A stretch of 64,000 nucleotides of DNA from Actinomadura sp. NAK00032 (GTDB lineage Bacteria; Actinomycetota; Actinomycetes; Streptosporangiales; Streptosporangiaceae), in NCBI RefSeq assembly GCF_013364275.1, contig NZ_CP054932.1, positions 620,001 to 684,000 of the forward strand. Direction: 5' to 3'. The translations under genes and the position numbers were made by a program. Below, piece after piece: positions 1-7,590 of the stretch; the first letter of the stretch is position 1, and each line of letters begins with the position of its first letter. Under the pieces are notes generated by a model. It searched no databases and was not told where the DNA came from. It was given only the letters and a program-made list of their open reading frames with translations.

Positions 1-117
1 ACGGTGATCGCCGGCCTGGCCATGGCGGCCAACCAGGAGATCCAGCTGCTGGAGGACGCCTCGGCGCCGGCCCGCGCCCGCGCCGCCATGCGCCACGCGG
101 CCGGCCTGGCCGCTTGA
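1..117 (+). CDS. C-terminal end of an unidentified protein (5' truncated)
   Basis: An open frame enters the window at base 1 and ends at TGA 115-117, giving the last 38 residues of a protein. The tail is Ala/Arg-rich and helical in character (LAMAANQEIQLLEDASAPAR) with no recognisable motif. The start and most of the gene lie outside the window, so no family can be assigned. About 200 bases without a gene follow before the next start. Confidence 0.5.
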   Translation, partial: TVIAGLAMAANQEIQLLEDASAPARARAAMRHAAGLAA

Positions 118-323
118 CCCCTCCAGCGCCCGACCCATTGTTGGCACTGCGTTACCCGGGTGTTCCTTGCGCATCGGCCCGGCGCGCCTCCCCGCCACGA
201 CCAAGATCGAACTTGGTGTGACGGCCCGGCGAACAATGGCGCGGGCCCTTCCGCCGGCGGATCCGCCGACCGAAGATCAACACCGAGCGGCGCGATCATC
301 TCGCGCCCGGTGGAAGGGGCACG

Positions 324-710
324 ATGAAGGCACTGATGAAGACGGCCGTGGTGGGCCTCGGCATCGCGGCGGCGAGCATCGCGGTCGCGCAGCCGGCGCT
401 GGCCAACTCCTTCGGGCCGGTCTCGGTCGGCGACGGCACCGTCTCCTACAACGACGGTGGCGACCAGTTCTGCGCCCAGGCGTACAACACCGACGGCGCC
501 CGCTGGGTGCAGGTGACGCTCGTCCCGATCAGCCGGTCGGGCCCGAGCCCGTCCTGGAAGGACTACAACAACTACTACGGCAACTCGGGCAGCACCTGCC
601 GCAGCCTCGCCACCGCCTACGAGGACACCTACTACCGCGCCGACATCAAGACCTACTGGGGCGAGCGGGGGACGACCGTGACGCGCTCGTCTCGCTACTT
701 CTACAGCTGA
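324..710 (+). CDS. small secreted protein of unknown function
   Basis: A 128-residue protein with a classical Sec signal peptide: Lys residues near the N-terminus, a hydrophobic core (residues about 8-22) and a probable signal peptidase I site after the Ala-Leu-Ala near residue 27. The mature part of about 100 residues is rich in Tyr, Ser and Gly and holds two Cys that could form one disulfide. I recognise no family. The ATG at 324 follows a good ribosome site (GGAAGGGG). The 3' end overlaps the convergent exporter gene by 10 bases. It is probably exported to the cell surface or medium. Confidence 0.75.
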   Translation: MKALMKTAVVGLGIAAASIAVAQPALANSFGPVSVGDGTVSYNDGGDQFCAQAYNTDGARWVQVTLVPISRSGPSPSWKDYNNYYGNSGSTCRSLATAYEDTYYRADIKTYWGERGTTVTRSSRYFYS

Positions 711-2149
711 TCGTCCACCGCCAGAACGACGGCACGTTCACCGCATCCGGGGCGGGGAGTCCGCAGGGTGACGGCGGCGAGTCCCGCGCCGGCGAGCGCG
801 ATGAGCGCGGCGCCGGTGAAGGCGGCGGAGAACCCGTCGGTGAGCGCGGGCAGGTCGCCGAGCTGGTCCGCTCCAGAAGCGGCGGCGATGGCGGTCATGG
901 CCGCCAGGCCGAGCGCCGAGCCGACCTGGTAGCCGGTGTTGACGATGCCGGACGCGAGGCCGCCCTCCTCCGGACGGGCCGCTGACAGCGCGGTGCCGAG
1001 CGAGGGGATGAACGCCAGCGACATCCCGAGCGCGGCGACCAGCGAGGCCGGGAGCACGTCCACCCAGTAGTTGCCGTCCGGGCGGATCAGCGACAGCCAG
1101 CCCAACCCGGCGGCCAGCACCAGCAGCCCGGCGACGACGGCGGCCTTGGCGCCGAGCCGGCCCATGACGCGCGGCGCCAGGACGATCATCCCGAGCATGA
1201 TCAGCGCGGTCATCGGCACCAGCGCCGCGCCCGACGGGAAGGCGCTGTAGCCGAGCACCTGCTGCAGGTACAGGTTCAGGAAGAACCACATCGGGATCCA
1301 CGCGCCGCCGAGCAGCAGCTGCGCGAGGTTGGCGGCGGCCAGGTTCGGCGCACGGAAGATCGACAGCGGCATCAGCGGCGCCCGGCGGTAGGCCTGCAGC
1401 GCCAGGAACACCCCCAGCAGCACCAGCCCGCCGGCCATGACGGCCCAGGTCTCCAGTGCGTCCCAGCCGACCTCGGGCGCGCGGACGACGGCGAAGACCA
1501 GGCCGCCCAGCCCCGCGGTGACGGTCAGCGCGCCGAGCACGTCCACCTTGCCGCGGGCGCCGCCCCCGCCGCCGGGCATCAGCGCGGGCGCGGCGGCCAG
1601 CGCGATGAGGGCGATGGGGATGTTGATGTAGAAGACCCAGGGCCAGGACAGGTACTCGGTGATGACGCCGCCGAGGAACACGCCCGCGGTACCGCCGGCC
1701 GGTGCCGCCGCACCGTACAGGGACAGCGCCCTGGTCAGCTCGCGCGGCTCGGAGCCGAACAGCATCATCAGCAGGGTCAGCGCGGCGGGCGCGATGAACG
1801 CGGCGCCGACGCCCTGGACGGCCCGTCCGGCCAGCTCCACACCGACGTTTCCGGCGGCGCCCGCCATGGCGGACCCCGCGAGCAGGACGACCCATCCGGC
1901 GGAGAACAGCCGGCGGGCGCCGAACAGGTCCGACAGCCGGCCGCCGAGGAGCAGCAGGCCGCCGAACCCGACGACGTAGGCGTTGAACACCCAGGACAGG
2001 TTCTCCTGCGAGAAGCCGAGGTCAGCCTGGATGCGGGGCAGCGCCACGCCGATGATCGAAGTGTCCATGATCACCATGAACTGAGCGGTCGCGATCAGTG
2101 CCAGCGCCCACCAGCGGCGCGCGGCGGGCGGTGCGGAACGTCCGGACAT
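701..2149 (-). CDS. MFS drug/metal exporter, DHA2 (14-TMS) family
   Basis: A 482-residue integral membrane protein with about 14 hydrophobic segments. The N-terminal segment contains the DHA2-type signature MDTSIIGVALPRIQ and the motif-A loop GGRLSDLFGARR follows helix 2. The family exports hydrophobic compounds by proton antiport. The start ATG at 2149 has a strong ribosome site (GGAGGAG). Two CsoR-like GC-rich palindromes lie between this start and the divergent DUF4396 gene, the nearer only 15 bases upstream of the ATG, so repression by a copper-type sensor is likely. The substrate cannot be told from sequence; the context points to metal or thiol stress. Confidence 0.85.
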   Translation of the reverse strand: MSGRSAPPAARRWWALALIATAQFMVIMDTSIIGVALPRIQADLGFSQENLSWVFNAYVVGFGGLLLLGGRLSDLFGARRLFSAGWVVLLAGSAMAGAAGNVGVELAGRAVQGVGAAFIAPAALTLLMMLFGSEPRELTRALSLYGAAAPAGGTAGVFLGGVITEYLSWPWVFYINIPIALIALAAAPALMPGGGGGARGKVDVLGALTVTAGLGGLVFAVVRAPEVGWDALETWAVMAGGLVLLGVFLALQAYRRAPLMPLSIFRAPNLAAANLAQLLLGGAWIPMWFFLNLYLQQVLGYSAFPSGAALVPMTALIMLGMIVLAPRVMGRLGAKAAVVAGLLVLAAGLGWLSLIRPDGNYWVDVLPASLVAALGMSLAFIPSLGTALSAARPEEGGLASGIVNTGYQVGSALGLAAMTAIAAASGADQLGDLPALTDGFSAAFTGAALIALAGAGLAAVTLRTPRPGCGERAVVLAVDDQL

Positions 2150-2163
2150 GACTCTCCTCCTCC

Positions 2164-2178
2164 TACCCCTAGGGGGTA
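2164..2178. promoter_or_regulatory. CsoR-like operator, copy 1
   Basis: TACCCCTAGGGGGTA is a near-perfect GC-rich palindrome of the type bound by CsoR/RcnR copper sensors in actinobacteria. It lies just upstream of the exporter start at 2149 and probably overlaps its promoter. A second copy sits 32 bases away. No csoR gene is in the window, so the regulator would act in trans. Confidence 0.6.
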
Positions 2179-2195
2179 TCTATTCGGCGAGCGCT

Positions 2196-2210
2196 TACCC
2201 TAGGGGGGTA
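2196..2210. promoter_or_regulatory. CsoR-like operator, copy 2
   Basis: TACCCTAGGGGGGTA repeats the palindromic core of the 2164-2178 box (TACCC-TA-GGGG-GTA). It lies 65 bases before the ATG of the divergent DUF4396 gene, so one box appears to serve each direction. Assignment to CsoR is by resemblance to known operators. Confidence 0.6.
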
Positions 2211-2275
2211 TAGTTCCCGACGCAACCCCCGGCGCCCCGCGCCAATTCCCGAACCCCTCGAAGGAGACCCCCGAA

Positions 2276-2878
2276 ATGACCGCCCAAGACCGAGAAGGAC
2301 CCGCCCACCACAGCGACCAGCACCCACCCGGCCACACCCACCACGCTGCAGACGAGCAGGGCCGTCCCTCAGGCGGCCATGCGGGCGGCCACGGCGGACA
2401 TGTAGGCGGTCACGGGGACGGGCATGGCGGCGCGGCGGGGGCGGTGTCGTGGGGGATGGCGGCTCAGGCGACGCTGCACTGCCTGACCGGCTGCGCCATC
2501 GGCGAGGTGCTCGGCATGGTGATCGGGACGGCGCTGGGGTGGTCGAACGCGGCCACGATCGTCCTGGCGGTCTTCCTCGCGTTCGTCTTCGGCTACGCGC
2601 TGACCATGCGCGGCGTCCTCAAGGCGGGGTTGACGCTGCGCGCGGCGTTCGGCGTGGCACTGGCCGCCGACACCGTCTCGATCGCGGTCATGGAGGTGCT
2701 GGACAACGCGGCCATGGTGGCGATCCCAGGCGCGATGGAGGCCGGCCTGGCGGACCCCCTGTTCTGGGGCGCGCTCGCCATGGCCTTCTTGCTCGCGTTC
2801 ATTGTCACCACGCCGGTCAACCGGTGGATGATCGGCCGCGGCAAGGGCCACGCCGTCGTGCACCAGTACCACCACTGA
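2276..2878 (+). CDS. DUF4396 family membrane protein with His-rich N-terminus
   Basis: A 200-residue protein. Residues 1-60 are crowded with His, Gly and Asp (repeated GGHGGH-type motifs), as in metal-binding tails. The rest forms about four transmembrane helices and ends in a further HQYHH cluster. The membrane part has the DUF4396 pattern (Cys-His near TLHCLTGCAIGEVLG). The biochemical role of the family is not established. The metal-binding tail and the CsoR-like boxes upstream suggest copper handling at the membrane. AAGGAG precedes the ATG. A BlaI-type repressor follows after 50 bases. Confidence 0.75.
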   Translation: MTAQDREGPAHHSDQHPPGHTHHAADEQGRPSGGHAGGHGGHVGGHGDGHGGAAGAVSWGMAAQATLHCLTGCAIGEVLGMVIGTALGWSNAATIVLAVFLAFVFGYALTMRGVLKAGLTLRAAFGVALAADTVSIAVMEVLDNAAMVAIPGAMEAGLADPLFWGALAMAFLLAFIVTTPVNRWMIGRGKGHAVVHQYHH

Positions 2879-2928
2879 CCCGGCGCACGGTCGCTCCGGC
2901 ACAATGTGGGCAGGACGGAGGTGAGCGC

Positions 2929-3309
2929 GTGGCCGGACTGGGCGGGTCGCTCGAACGCTCCATCATGGACGTCCTGTGGAGGGCGCCCGAACCACTGCGG
3001 GTACGGGAACTACTGGCGAAGCTGAACGAAGACTCCGACAAGGGGCTCGCCTACAACACCGTGCAGACCGTTGCCGAACGCCTGGCACAGAAGGGGCTCC
3101 TGCGGCGCACCCAGGACGGGACGGCCTTCCGCTACGGCCCGACCCGCGCGCGGGAGGAGTACGCCGTCGAGCTGATGCTGGACGCGCTGACCGACGCCCC
3201 CGACCACGGCGCGATCCTCGCCCGCTTCGCCGAGAGCGTCCCCGCCGAGGACGCCCGCCACCTGCTGGACGCCCTGCGGCGCCGGACGTCCGACGGTGAC
3301 GAGGCATGA
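2929..3309 (+). CDS. BlaI/MecI/CopY family transcriptional repressor
   Basis: About 126 residues with the winged-helix fold of BlaI/CopY proteins. The hallmark IMDVLW stretch is near residue 12, the recognition helix lies around YNTVQTVAERL and the wing around GTAFRYGPT. Family members dimerise through the C-terminal helices and are inactivated by proteolysis or metal. GTG 2929 is preferred because GGAG lies 8 bases upstream; the frame is open further upstream inside the DUF4396 gene. The M56 peptidase gene follows immediately, so the two form a BlaI-BlaR1-like regulator/protease pair. Confidence 0.9.
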   Translation: MAGLGGSLERSIMDVLWRAPEPLRVRELLAKLNEDSDKGLAYNTVQTVAERLAQKGLLRRTQDGTAFRYGPTRAREEYAVELMLDALTDAPDHGAILARFAESVPAEDARHLLDALRRRTSDGDEA

Positions 3310-3313
3310 CCCC

Positions 3314-4330
3314 GTGATCTTCCTGGTCGGCGCGCTCATCGCCTCGGCGGCCCTGCTGGGGTGCCTGGCCGGGCCGGTCCTCGACCGGATCCGGGGCGGC
3401 GCCCTCGGCCCCCGGACGGCGGTGGCCTGCTGGACGGCCGCGCTCGCGGGCACCGTCATCGCCAGTTCCGGAGTCGTCGCGGTCGCGCTGATCTCGCCGC
3501 CGGGGCCCGCCCACGGACTGCTGACGATGCTGCGCGACTGCCTGCCCCACCACGGGAGCGAGGCGATGATCATGGCGGCCGGTGCCAGCCTGGTGCTGCT
3601 GACCGCCTGCGGAGCGAGGCTGGCGCGCGGGGCGTCGCGCCTGGTCCGCGCCCTGCGGCACCGCCGCCGGCACTGGGAGATGCTGCACCTGGTCGCCCGG
3701 CAGCACGCCGGCCACGCGGACGTCCTCGTACTCGACCACCCGGCGCCCGTGGCCTACTCGCTGTCCGCGCGCCGCCGCGCGATCGTGCTCAGTACGAGAG
3801 CCCAGGACGTGTTGAGCGCCGCCGAACTCGGAGCCGTCCTCGCCCACGAGCGAGCCCACCTCCGCCAGCGCCACCACGCACTGCTGCTCGTCTTGGACGT
3901 GGCACATGCCCTGCTCCCGTGGCTGCCGACCGTCCGCCGCGCCAGAGCACGACTACCGCTGCTCCTGGAAATGGCAGCGGACGACACAGCGGCGCGCACC
4001 CACGGACCACAAACGCTCGTCCAGGCCCTATGCAGACTCACCCCGAACGCACTCGCAACCCCCGGCTCCCTATCGGCCACCGGCCCCCTCCCCGCCCCCG
4101 GGCCGCTCGGCACCTCGGGGGTGGGACTCGGCGGGGGCGGCGGCTTGGGCGCGGTAGGGGGCTCGGGGGCGGACGGACTGGCGGCGCGCCTGCGGCGGTT
4201 GGAATCCGGCGAACCGGCGCAGCCGCGTGGACTGTTCCGGGTGGTGGCGCCGCTGTTCGTGGGCGCGGCGGTCGCGGGCCCGCTCACTGGCGCCGCCCTT
4301 GCGGTCGGCCGGCTGGCGGTGCTCTGCTGA
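3314..4330 (+). CDS. M56 family membrane metallopeptidase (BlaR1-like)
   Basis: About 338 residues: two to three N-terminal transmembrane helices, then a zinc-protease domain with the HExxH motif HERAH (His178-His182 from GTG 3314) and a downstream EMAADDTAA segment that fits the third ligand region, then a Gly-rich linker and a last transmembrane helix. No extracellular penicillin-sensor domain is present. Proteins of this type cleave the cognate BlaI repressor. The frame is also open from GTG 3296, overlapping the repressor gene, but GTG 3314 has GAGG at a better distance. The signal sensed is unknown. Confidence 0.8.
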   Translation: MIFLVGALIASAALLGCLAGPVLDRIRGGALGPRTAVACWTAALAGTVIASSGVVAVALISPPGPAHGLLTMLRDCLPHHGSEAMIMAAGASLVLLTACGARLARGASRLVRALRHRRRHWEMLHLVARQHAGHADVLVLDHPAPVAYSLSARRRAIVLSTRAQDVLSAAELGAVLAHERAHLRQRHHALLLVLDVAHALLPWLPTVRRARARLPLLLEMAADDTAARTHGPQTLVQALCRLTPNALATPGSLSATGPLPAPGPLGTSGVGLGGGGGLGAVGGSGADGLAARLRRLESGEPAQPRGLFRVVAPLFVGAAVAGPLTGAALAVGRLAVLC

Positions 4331-4385
4331 TGCGGCTGGGGTGTTTGCCGTAATCCGCGCCTTGAGTGGCGAATGAAGCGGCTAT

Positions 4386-4568
4386 CTCCTACGCTGCGTA
4401 GGAGCCATGGTGACGAGCCCCCGCCGGGGGCGGCGATGGCGACGCCGAATCCTGCGGCCCACCGGCCGCGGAACCGGGGACCCGATCTCCACCGGGGTGA
4501 ATCCGCTCCCTCTGCGGGGCGGTAGGGCGACTCTGGCCCGAACCCGTCAGCTGACCCGGTAGGCGGCA
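4386..4568 (+). ncRNA. ydaO/yuaA-type c-di-AMP riboswitch
   Basis: The leader carries the conserved blocks of the c-di-AMP riboswitch in order: CGCCGAATCCT near 4443, GGAACCGGGGACCC near 4470, CCGGGGTGAATCC near 4492, GGGCGACTCT near 4525, and the 3' block GAACCCGTCAGCTGACC followed by GGTAGGCGG at 4558-4566. An 8-bp hairpin (4386-4404) precedes it. It lies directly upstream of an NlpC/P60 cell-wall hydrolase gene, the same arrangement as rpfA and nlpC genes in Streptomyces, where c-di-AMP binding lowers expression of the hydrolase. Confidence 0.9.
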
Positions 4569-4585
4569 CAGAGGAGGACGACCGC

Positions 4586-5635
4586 ATGCAGCGACGCGCT
4601 GCCGTCATCGGCACGCCGAAACGCCGCACCCGCACCCCCCGAACCGTCACGGCATGGGCGGTATCGGCCGCCGTGGCCGCGGCGCTCCTCGCACCGGCGC
4701 CCGCGTCCGCCGCGCCCGAGCCGTCCCGCCGGGAACTCACCGCGCAGCAGAAGAAGCTCGCGGACGACGCCGAGAAGCTCAGCGAGCAGTACAACGGGCT
4801 GCGGGAGCGGCTGAAGCAGGCCCAGCGCGCCGCCAAGGTGGCCGAGGGCAACGCCGTCCGCCAGAAGAAGGCACTGGACGACGCCCGCACCAGGATCGTC
4901 AAGCTCGCAGCGGACAGCTACAAGAACGGCCCGGCCGACCCTGCCGTCGCCTTCGCCTCCGCTAAGGACCCGCAGAGCGTCCTGGACCGATCGGCGACGC
5001 TCAACTACTTCGCCCGCCAGGACGGCGACCGCGTCGCCCACCTGCTGCAGACGATGCAGGCCGCCGAACGCTCCCGCAAATCGGCCGAAGCGCGCGCGAA
5101 GCAGGTGCGCGAACTCACCGACGAGGCCAAGAAGAAGCGCCGGGAGCTCCAGACCAGGCTCAAGAAGGTCGAAGCCAAGCTCGGTGTCGGCACCCCCATC
5201 CGCGGCAACGGCGGTCCCATCCCCGACGTGGACCCCGCCGGCGCCTCGGCCAAGGCGATGACCGCCGTCCGGGCCGCGCTGAACCAGCTCGGCGTGCCCT
5301 ACTCCTGGGGCGGCGGCACCGCGTCCGGCCCGTCCTACGGCACCGCGCAGGGCGCCAACATCAAGGGCTTCGACTGCTCCGGCCTGACCCTGTACGCCTA
5401 CGCCCAGGTCGGGATCAACCTCCCGCACTACACCGGCGCCCAGTACAACGCGGGCACGCACGTGTCCGAGTCCCAGCTCAGGCCCGGCGACCTGGTGTTC
5501 TTCCACAGCGACCTGCACCACATGGGGCTCTACATCGGCGGCGGCAAGATGGTCCACGCCCCGCAGACCGGCGACGTCGTCAAGATCAGCCCGATCGCCG
5601 GACGGTCCTTCGCCGGCGGCGTCCGCGTCGCCTGA
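4586..5635 (+). CDS. secreted NlpC/P60 peptidoglycan endopeptidase (RipA-like)
   Basis: A 349-residue exported protein. Residues 1-45 are a long twin-basic signal peptide ending in ASA-A. Residues 50-200 are a charged coiled coil typical of RipA/CwlO-type hydrolases. The C-terminal 120 residues are an NlpC/P60 cysteine peptidase domain with Cys264 (FDCSGL), His312 (HHMGLY) and His324 (VHAPQTG). The family cleaves the D-Glu to diamino-acid bond in peptide stems during cell separation or spore germination. The ribosome site is GAGGAGG. Expression is under the c-di-AMP riboswitch immediately upstream, and a strong hairpin terminator follows. Confidence 0.93.
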   Translation: MQRRAAVIGTPKRRTRTPRTVTAWAVSAAVAAALLAPAPASAAPEPSRRELTAQQKKLADDAEKLSEQYNGLRERLKQAQRAAKVAEGNAVRQKKALDDARTRIVKLAADSYKNGPADPAVAFASAKDPQSVLDRSATLNYFARQDGDRVAHLLQTMQAAERSRKSAEARAKQVRELTDEAKKKRRELQTRLKKVEAKLGVGTPIRGNGGPIPDVDPAGASAKAMTAVRAALNQLGVPYSWGGGTASGPSYGTAQGANIKGFDCSGLTLYAYAQVGINLPHYTGAQYNAGTHVSESQLRPGDLVFFHSDLHHMGLYIGGGKMVHAPQTGDVVKISPIAGRSFAGGVRVA

Positions 5636-5652
5636 CGCGCTCTCCGCGGACC

Positions 5653-5678
5653 GGCGTCCCCGGGGCGGCGGGGACGCC
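5653..5678 (+). terminator. hairpin terminator after the NlpC/P60 gene
   Basis: GGCGTCCCCG and CGGGGACGCC form a perfect 10-bp stem around a 6-base loop, 18 bases after the stop codon. There is no T tract, as is usual for actinomycete terminators. It isolates the c-di-AMP-controlled gene from the manganese-riboswitch unit downstream. Confidence 0.8.
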
Positions 5679-5732
5679 GCCGTCCGAACCGGGTCGATTG
5701 CCCTGCCGGACGTTTTGGCTACACTGGGCCCG

Positions 5733-5835
5733 GCGAAGGGGAGTAGTCCTGTAACACCGCTGGTCGACACGCTGGACGTCCTTGGACGTCCCGGCCACCG
5801 GGCCCCGCACCGGGGTGGACGAGACCTTCGGCCAC
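5733..5835 (+). ncRNA. yybP-ykoY manganese riboswitch
   Basis: The two invariant blocks of this riboswitch are present: GAAGGGGAGTAG at 5735-5746 and GACGAGACCTTCGGCC at 5818-5833. Variable helices lie between them (TGGACGTCCTTGGACGTCC and CACCGGGCCCCGCACCGGGG). These blocks form the manganese-binding junction. The gene downstream is a GDT1/UPF0016 manganese exporter, the classic partner of this RNA. GC-rich complementary segments at 5845-5930 could be the expression platform. High manganese is expected to switch expression on. Confidence 0.88.
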
Positions 5836-5958
5836 GGCATGACGTGGCCCGTACGACCGTGCGGGCCGTCCGATCGTGCCGGGCCGAGTGGTCCTCCCGT
5901 CGCCCGCCCAGGGTGCCGGCCGAAGTCCGCGGCCCGGCCCCGGCAGAAGGCACCGCCC

Positions 5959-6543
5959 ATGACCCTGGACCCGCTCGCGATCCTCACCGCCTTCGGCTTG
6001 ATCTTCCTCGCCGAGCTGCCCGACAAGACGATGTTCGCCTCGCTGGCCATGGGCACGCGCATGCGTCCGCTCTACGTGTGGTTCGGCACGTCCACGGCGT
6101 TCATCGTGCACGTCGCGATCGCCGTGGGCGCCGGCAGCCTGCTCAGCCTGCTGCCGGGCATGGCCGTCAAGCTCGTGTCGGCCGCCCTGTTCGCCTTCGG
6201 CGCCATCATGCTGATGCGCGGCGGAGGCGACGACGACGATGACGACAAGGCGGGCCAGGCCATCACGCGGTTCTGGCCGTCCTACGTCGCCGCCTTCACG
6301 GCCGTGTTCATCAGCGAATGGGGCGATCTGACCCAGATCACCACCGCCAACCTGGCCGCCACCAACGGATGGCTGCCCACGGCGATCGGCTCGGCGGCCG
6401 CCCTGATGTCGGTCTCGGCCCTGGCCCTCCTGGCGGGCCGCTTCATCGCCAACAGAGTCCCGCTGAAGACCGTCCAGCGCATCGGCGGCCTGTGCATGGC
6501 GGCCCTGGCCATCTGGACCCTGATCGAAGCCTTCACCATGTAA
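5959..6543 (+). CDS. TMEM165/GDT1 (UPF0016) family cation exporter, probably manganese
   Basis: A 194-residue protein with six transmembrane helices in two inverted halves. Each half carries the family motif E-x-G-D-(K/R/L)-T: ELPDKT at residues 19-24 and EWGDLT at 120-125, which line the ion path. The loop between the halves holds six consecutive Asp. The family exports Mn2+ (and Ca2+). ATG 5959 is chosen over upstream in-frame codons because it has AGAAGG 8 bases before it and because upstream starts would lie inside the riboswitch. The manganese riboswitch upstream supports the assignment. Confidence 0.92.
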   Translation: MTLDPLAILTAFGLIFLAELPDKTMFASLAMGTRMRPLYVWFGTSTAFIVHVAIAVGAGSLLSLLPGMAVKLVSAALFAFGAIMLMRGGGDDDDDDKAGQAITRFWPSYVAAFTAVFISEWGDLTQITTANLAATNGWLPTAIGSAAALMSVSALALLAGRFIANRVPLKTVQRIGGLCMAALAIWTLIEAFTM

Positions 6544-6868
6544 CCCCCGAACCGCGTCCGAACCAGAAACACCAACCCCCCAACCACCAGAACAGCCCTG
6601 AGAAACGGTCATCAAGCCCGCATGCCCGGGACCGGCTGATGCGCGCGTCATCGTCGTTCGCCTGGTCCTGAGCGCATCGGCCGCCGGATCGGTTCGGCGG
6701 GTCGGCCGCCGATTCGGTCTCCGGGACGGCCTCCGGGGGCGGCCTCCGGGGGCGGCCTCGGGGCGGCCGCCGGCGGGGCGCGGGGCCGACCGTTACGCGG
6801 GCCGGTTGATCGCGGTCACCTGCGACCGGCAGGGGTTCTGGTGCCGGGCAGTTGAGTCTTGCGGCGGG
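6544..6868. other. intergenic region, no gene seen
   Basis: 325 bases between two convergent genes. No convincing coding frame, tRNA or conserved RNA is visible. Its only notable content is a GC-rich short repeat at 6728-6764. Confidence 0.5.
6728..6764. repeat. 13-bp GC-rich tandem repeat
   Basis: GGCCTCCGGGGGC occurs twice head to tail (6728-6740 and 6741-6753), followed by a shortened third copy GGCCTCGGGGC. It lies between convergent genes. Confidence 0.6.
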
Positions 6869-7456
6869 CTAGTGGGATTGAAGGCCGGTGAGGATCAGGG
6901 AGATGACGGCCTCGGACTGCGCTTCGGTTTCGGGGGAGTTCCACTCTGCGGCGTGGGTCGGGTCGTGGAAGCGGGTGGTCGCGTCGAGGACGGCTCGCGC
7001 GAGTGCTTCCGGGTCGCCGGGTGTGAAGGTGCCGGTGGTCATGCCGTCGGCGACGATGGCGCGGACCTCGGCGAGGAGGAAGTCGACGTGGGCGGAGGAG
7101 ACGGCGCTGTGATCCGCCGCCAGCACCCGGAAGGTGGCGAAGAGTTCCGGGTCTTCCCGTGCCTTCGTCCACTTCATGGCGAACATGGTGGTGAGCAAGA
7201 GGTGCAGCCGGTCGGGCGGGGCCAGGCCCGAGGCTCGGACCGTCGCGGTGAGCTGGTCGCGCACCCGATCGAGCCAGCGCCGTATCACGGCCTCGCGCAG
7301 TGCTGCCTTGGACGGGAAGTGCCGGTACACGCTGCCGTGGCTCACCCCTAGGAGCCGCGCGACGTCGAGCACGGTCGTCTTCTCCGGACCGTGGCGGCGC
7401 AGCACCTCTTCGGTGGCCGACACGATCGTCTCCGCGTTGAGCGGGCCTCCGCGCAT
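6869..7456 (-). CDS. TetR family repressor
   Basis: A 195-residue protein with an N-terminal TetR helix-turn-helix (recognition helix around VSHGSVYRHFPSK, residues 38-50) and a ligand/dimer domain of about 140 residues resembling the YcdC-like TetR C-terminal domain. GGGGAG lies before the ATG at 7456. It is transcribed away from an aldo/keto reductase gene; several CTGTCA/TGACAG half-sites fill the shared promoter region, so it most likely represses itself and the reductase operon. Confidence 0.9.
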   Translation of the reverse strand: MRGGPLNAETIVSATEEVLRRHGPEKTTVLDVARLLGVSHGSVYRHFPSKAALREAVIRRWLDRVRDQLTATVRASGLAPPDRLHLLLTTMFAMKWTKAREDPELFATFRVLAADHSAVSSAHVDFLLAEVRAIVADGMTTGTFTPGDPEALARAVLDATTRFHDPTHAAEWNSPETEAQSEAVISLILTGLQSH

Positions 7457-7517
7457 CAGATCTCCCCGTGCCTCTACGGGCGCGAACGTACGGCAACGCG
7501 CTGACGGATGTCAAAGT

Positions 7518-7566
7518 CTGTCAGTCTGTCACTGATAGTTCGAGTGACAGATATTGACATCTGTCA
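7518..7566. promoter_or_regulatory. clustered TetR-type operators
   Basis: Two interlocked inverted repeats share the half-site CTGTCA/TGACAG. One is TCTGTCACT (7525-7533), 9-base spacer, AGTGACAGA (7543-7551). The other is TGACAGAT (7545-7552), 6-base spacer, ATCTGTCA (7559-7566). A further CTGTCA is at 7518-7523. They lie between the TetR gene and the aldo/keto reductase it probably controls, and the rightmost is only 24 bases before the reductase ATG. Confidence 0.7.
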
Positions 7567-7590
7567 TTTGATGTTCGTACGGTGCAGGGC

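Noticed and set aside
6544..6868. tRNA or small RNA in the largest intergenic gap
   Set aside because: No cloverleaf pattern or conserved RNA block could be drawn; only GC-rich repeats are visible.
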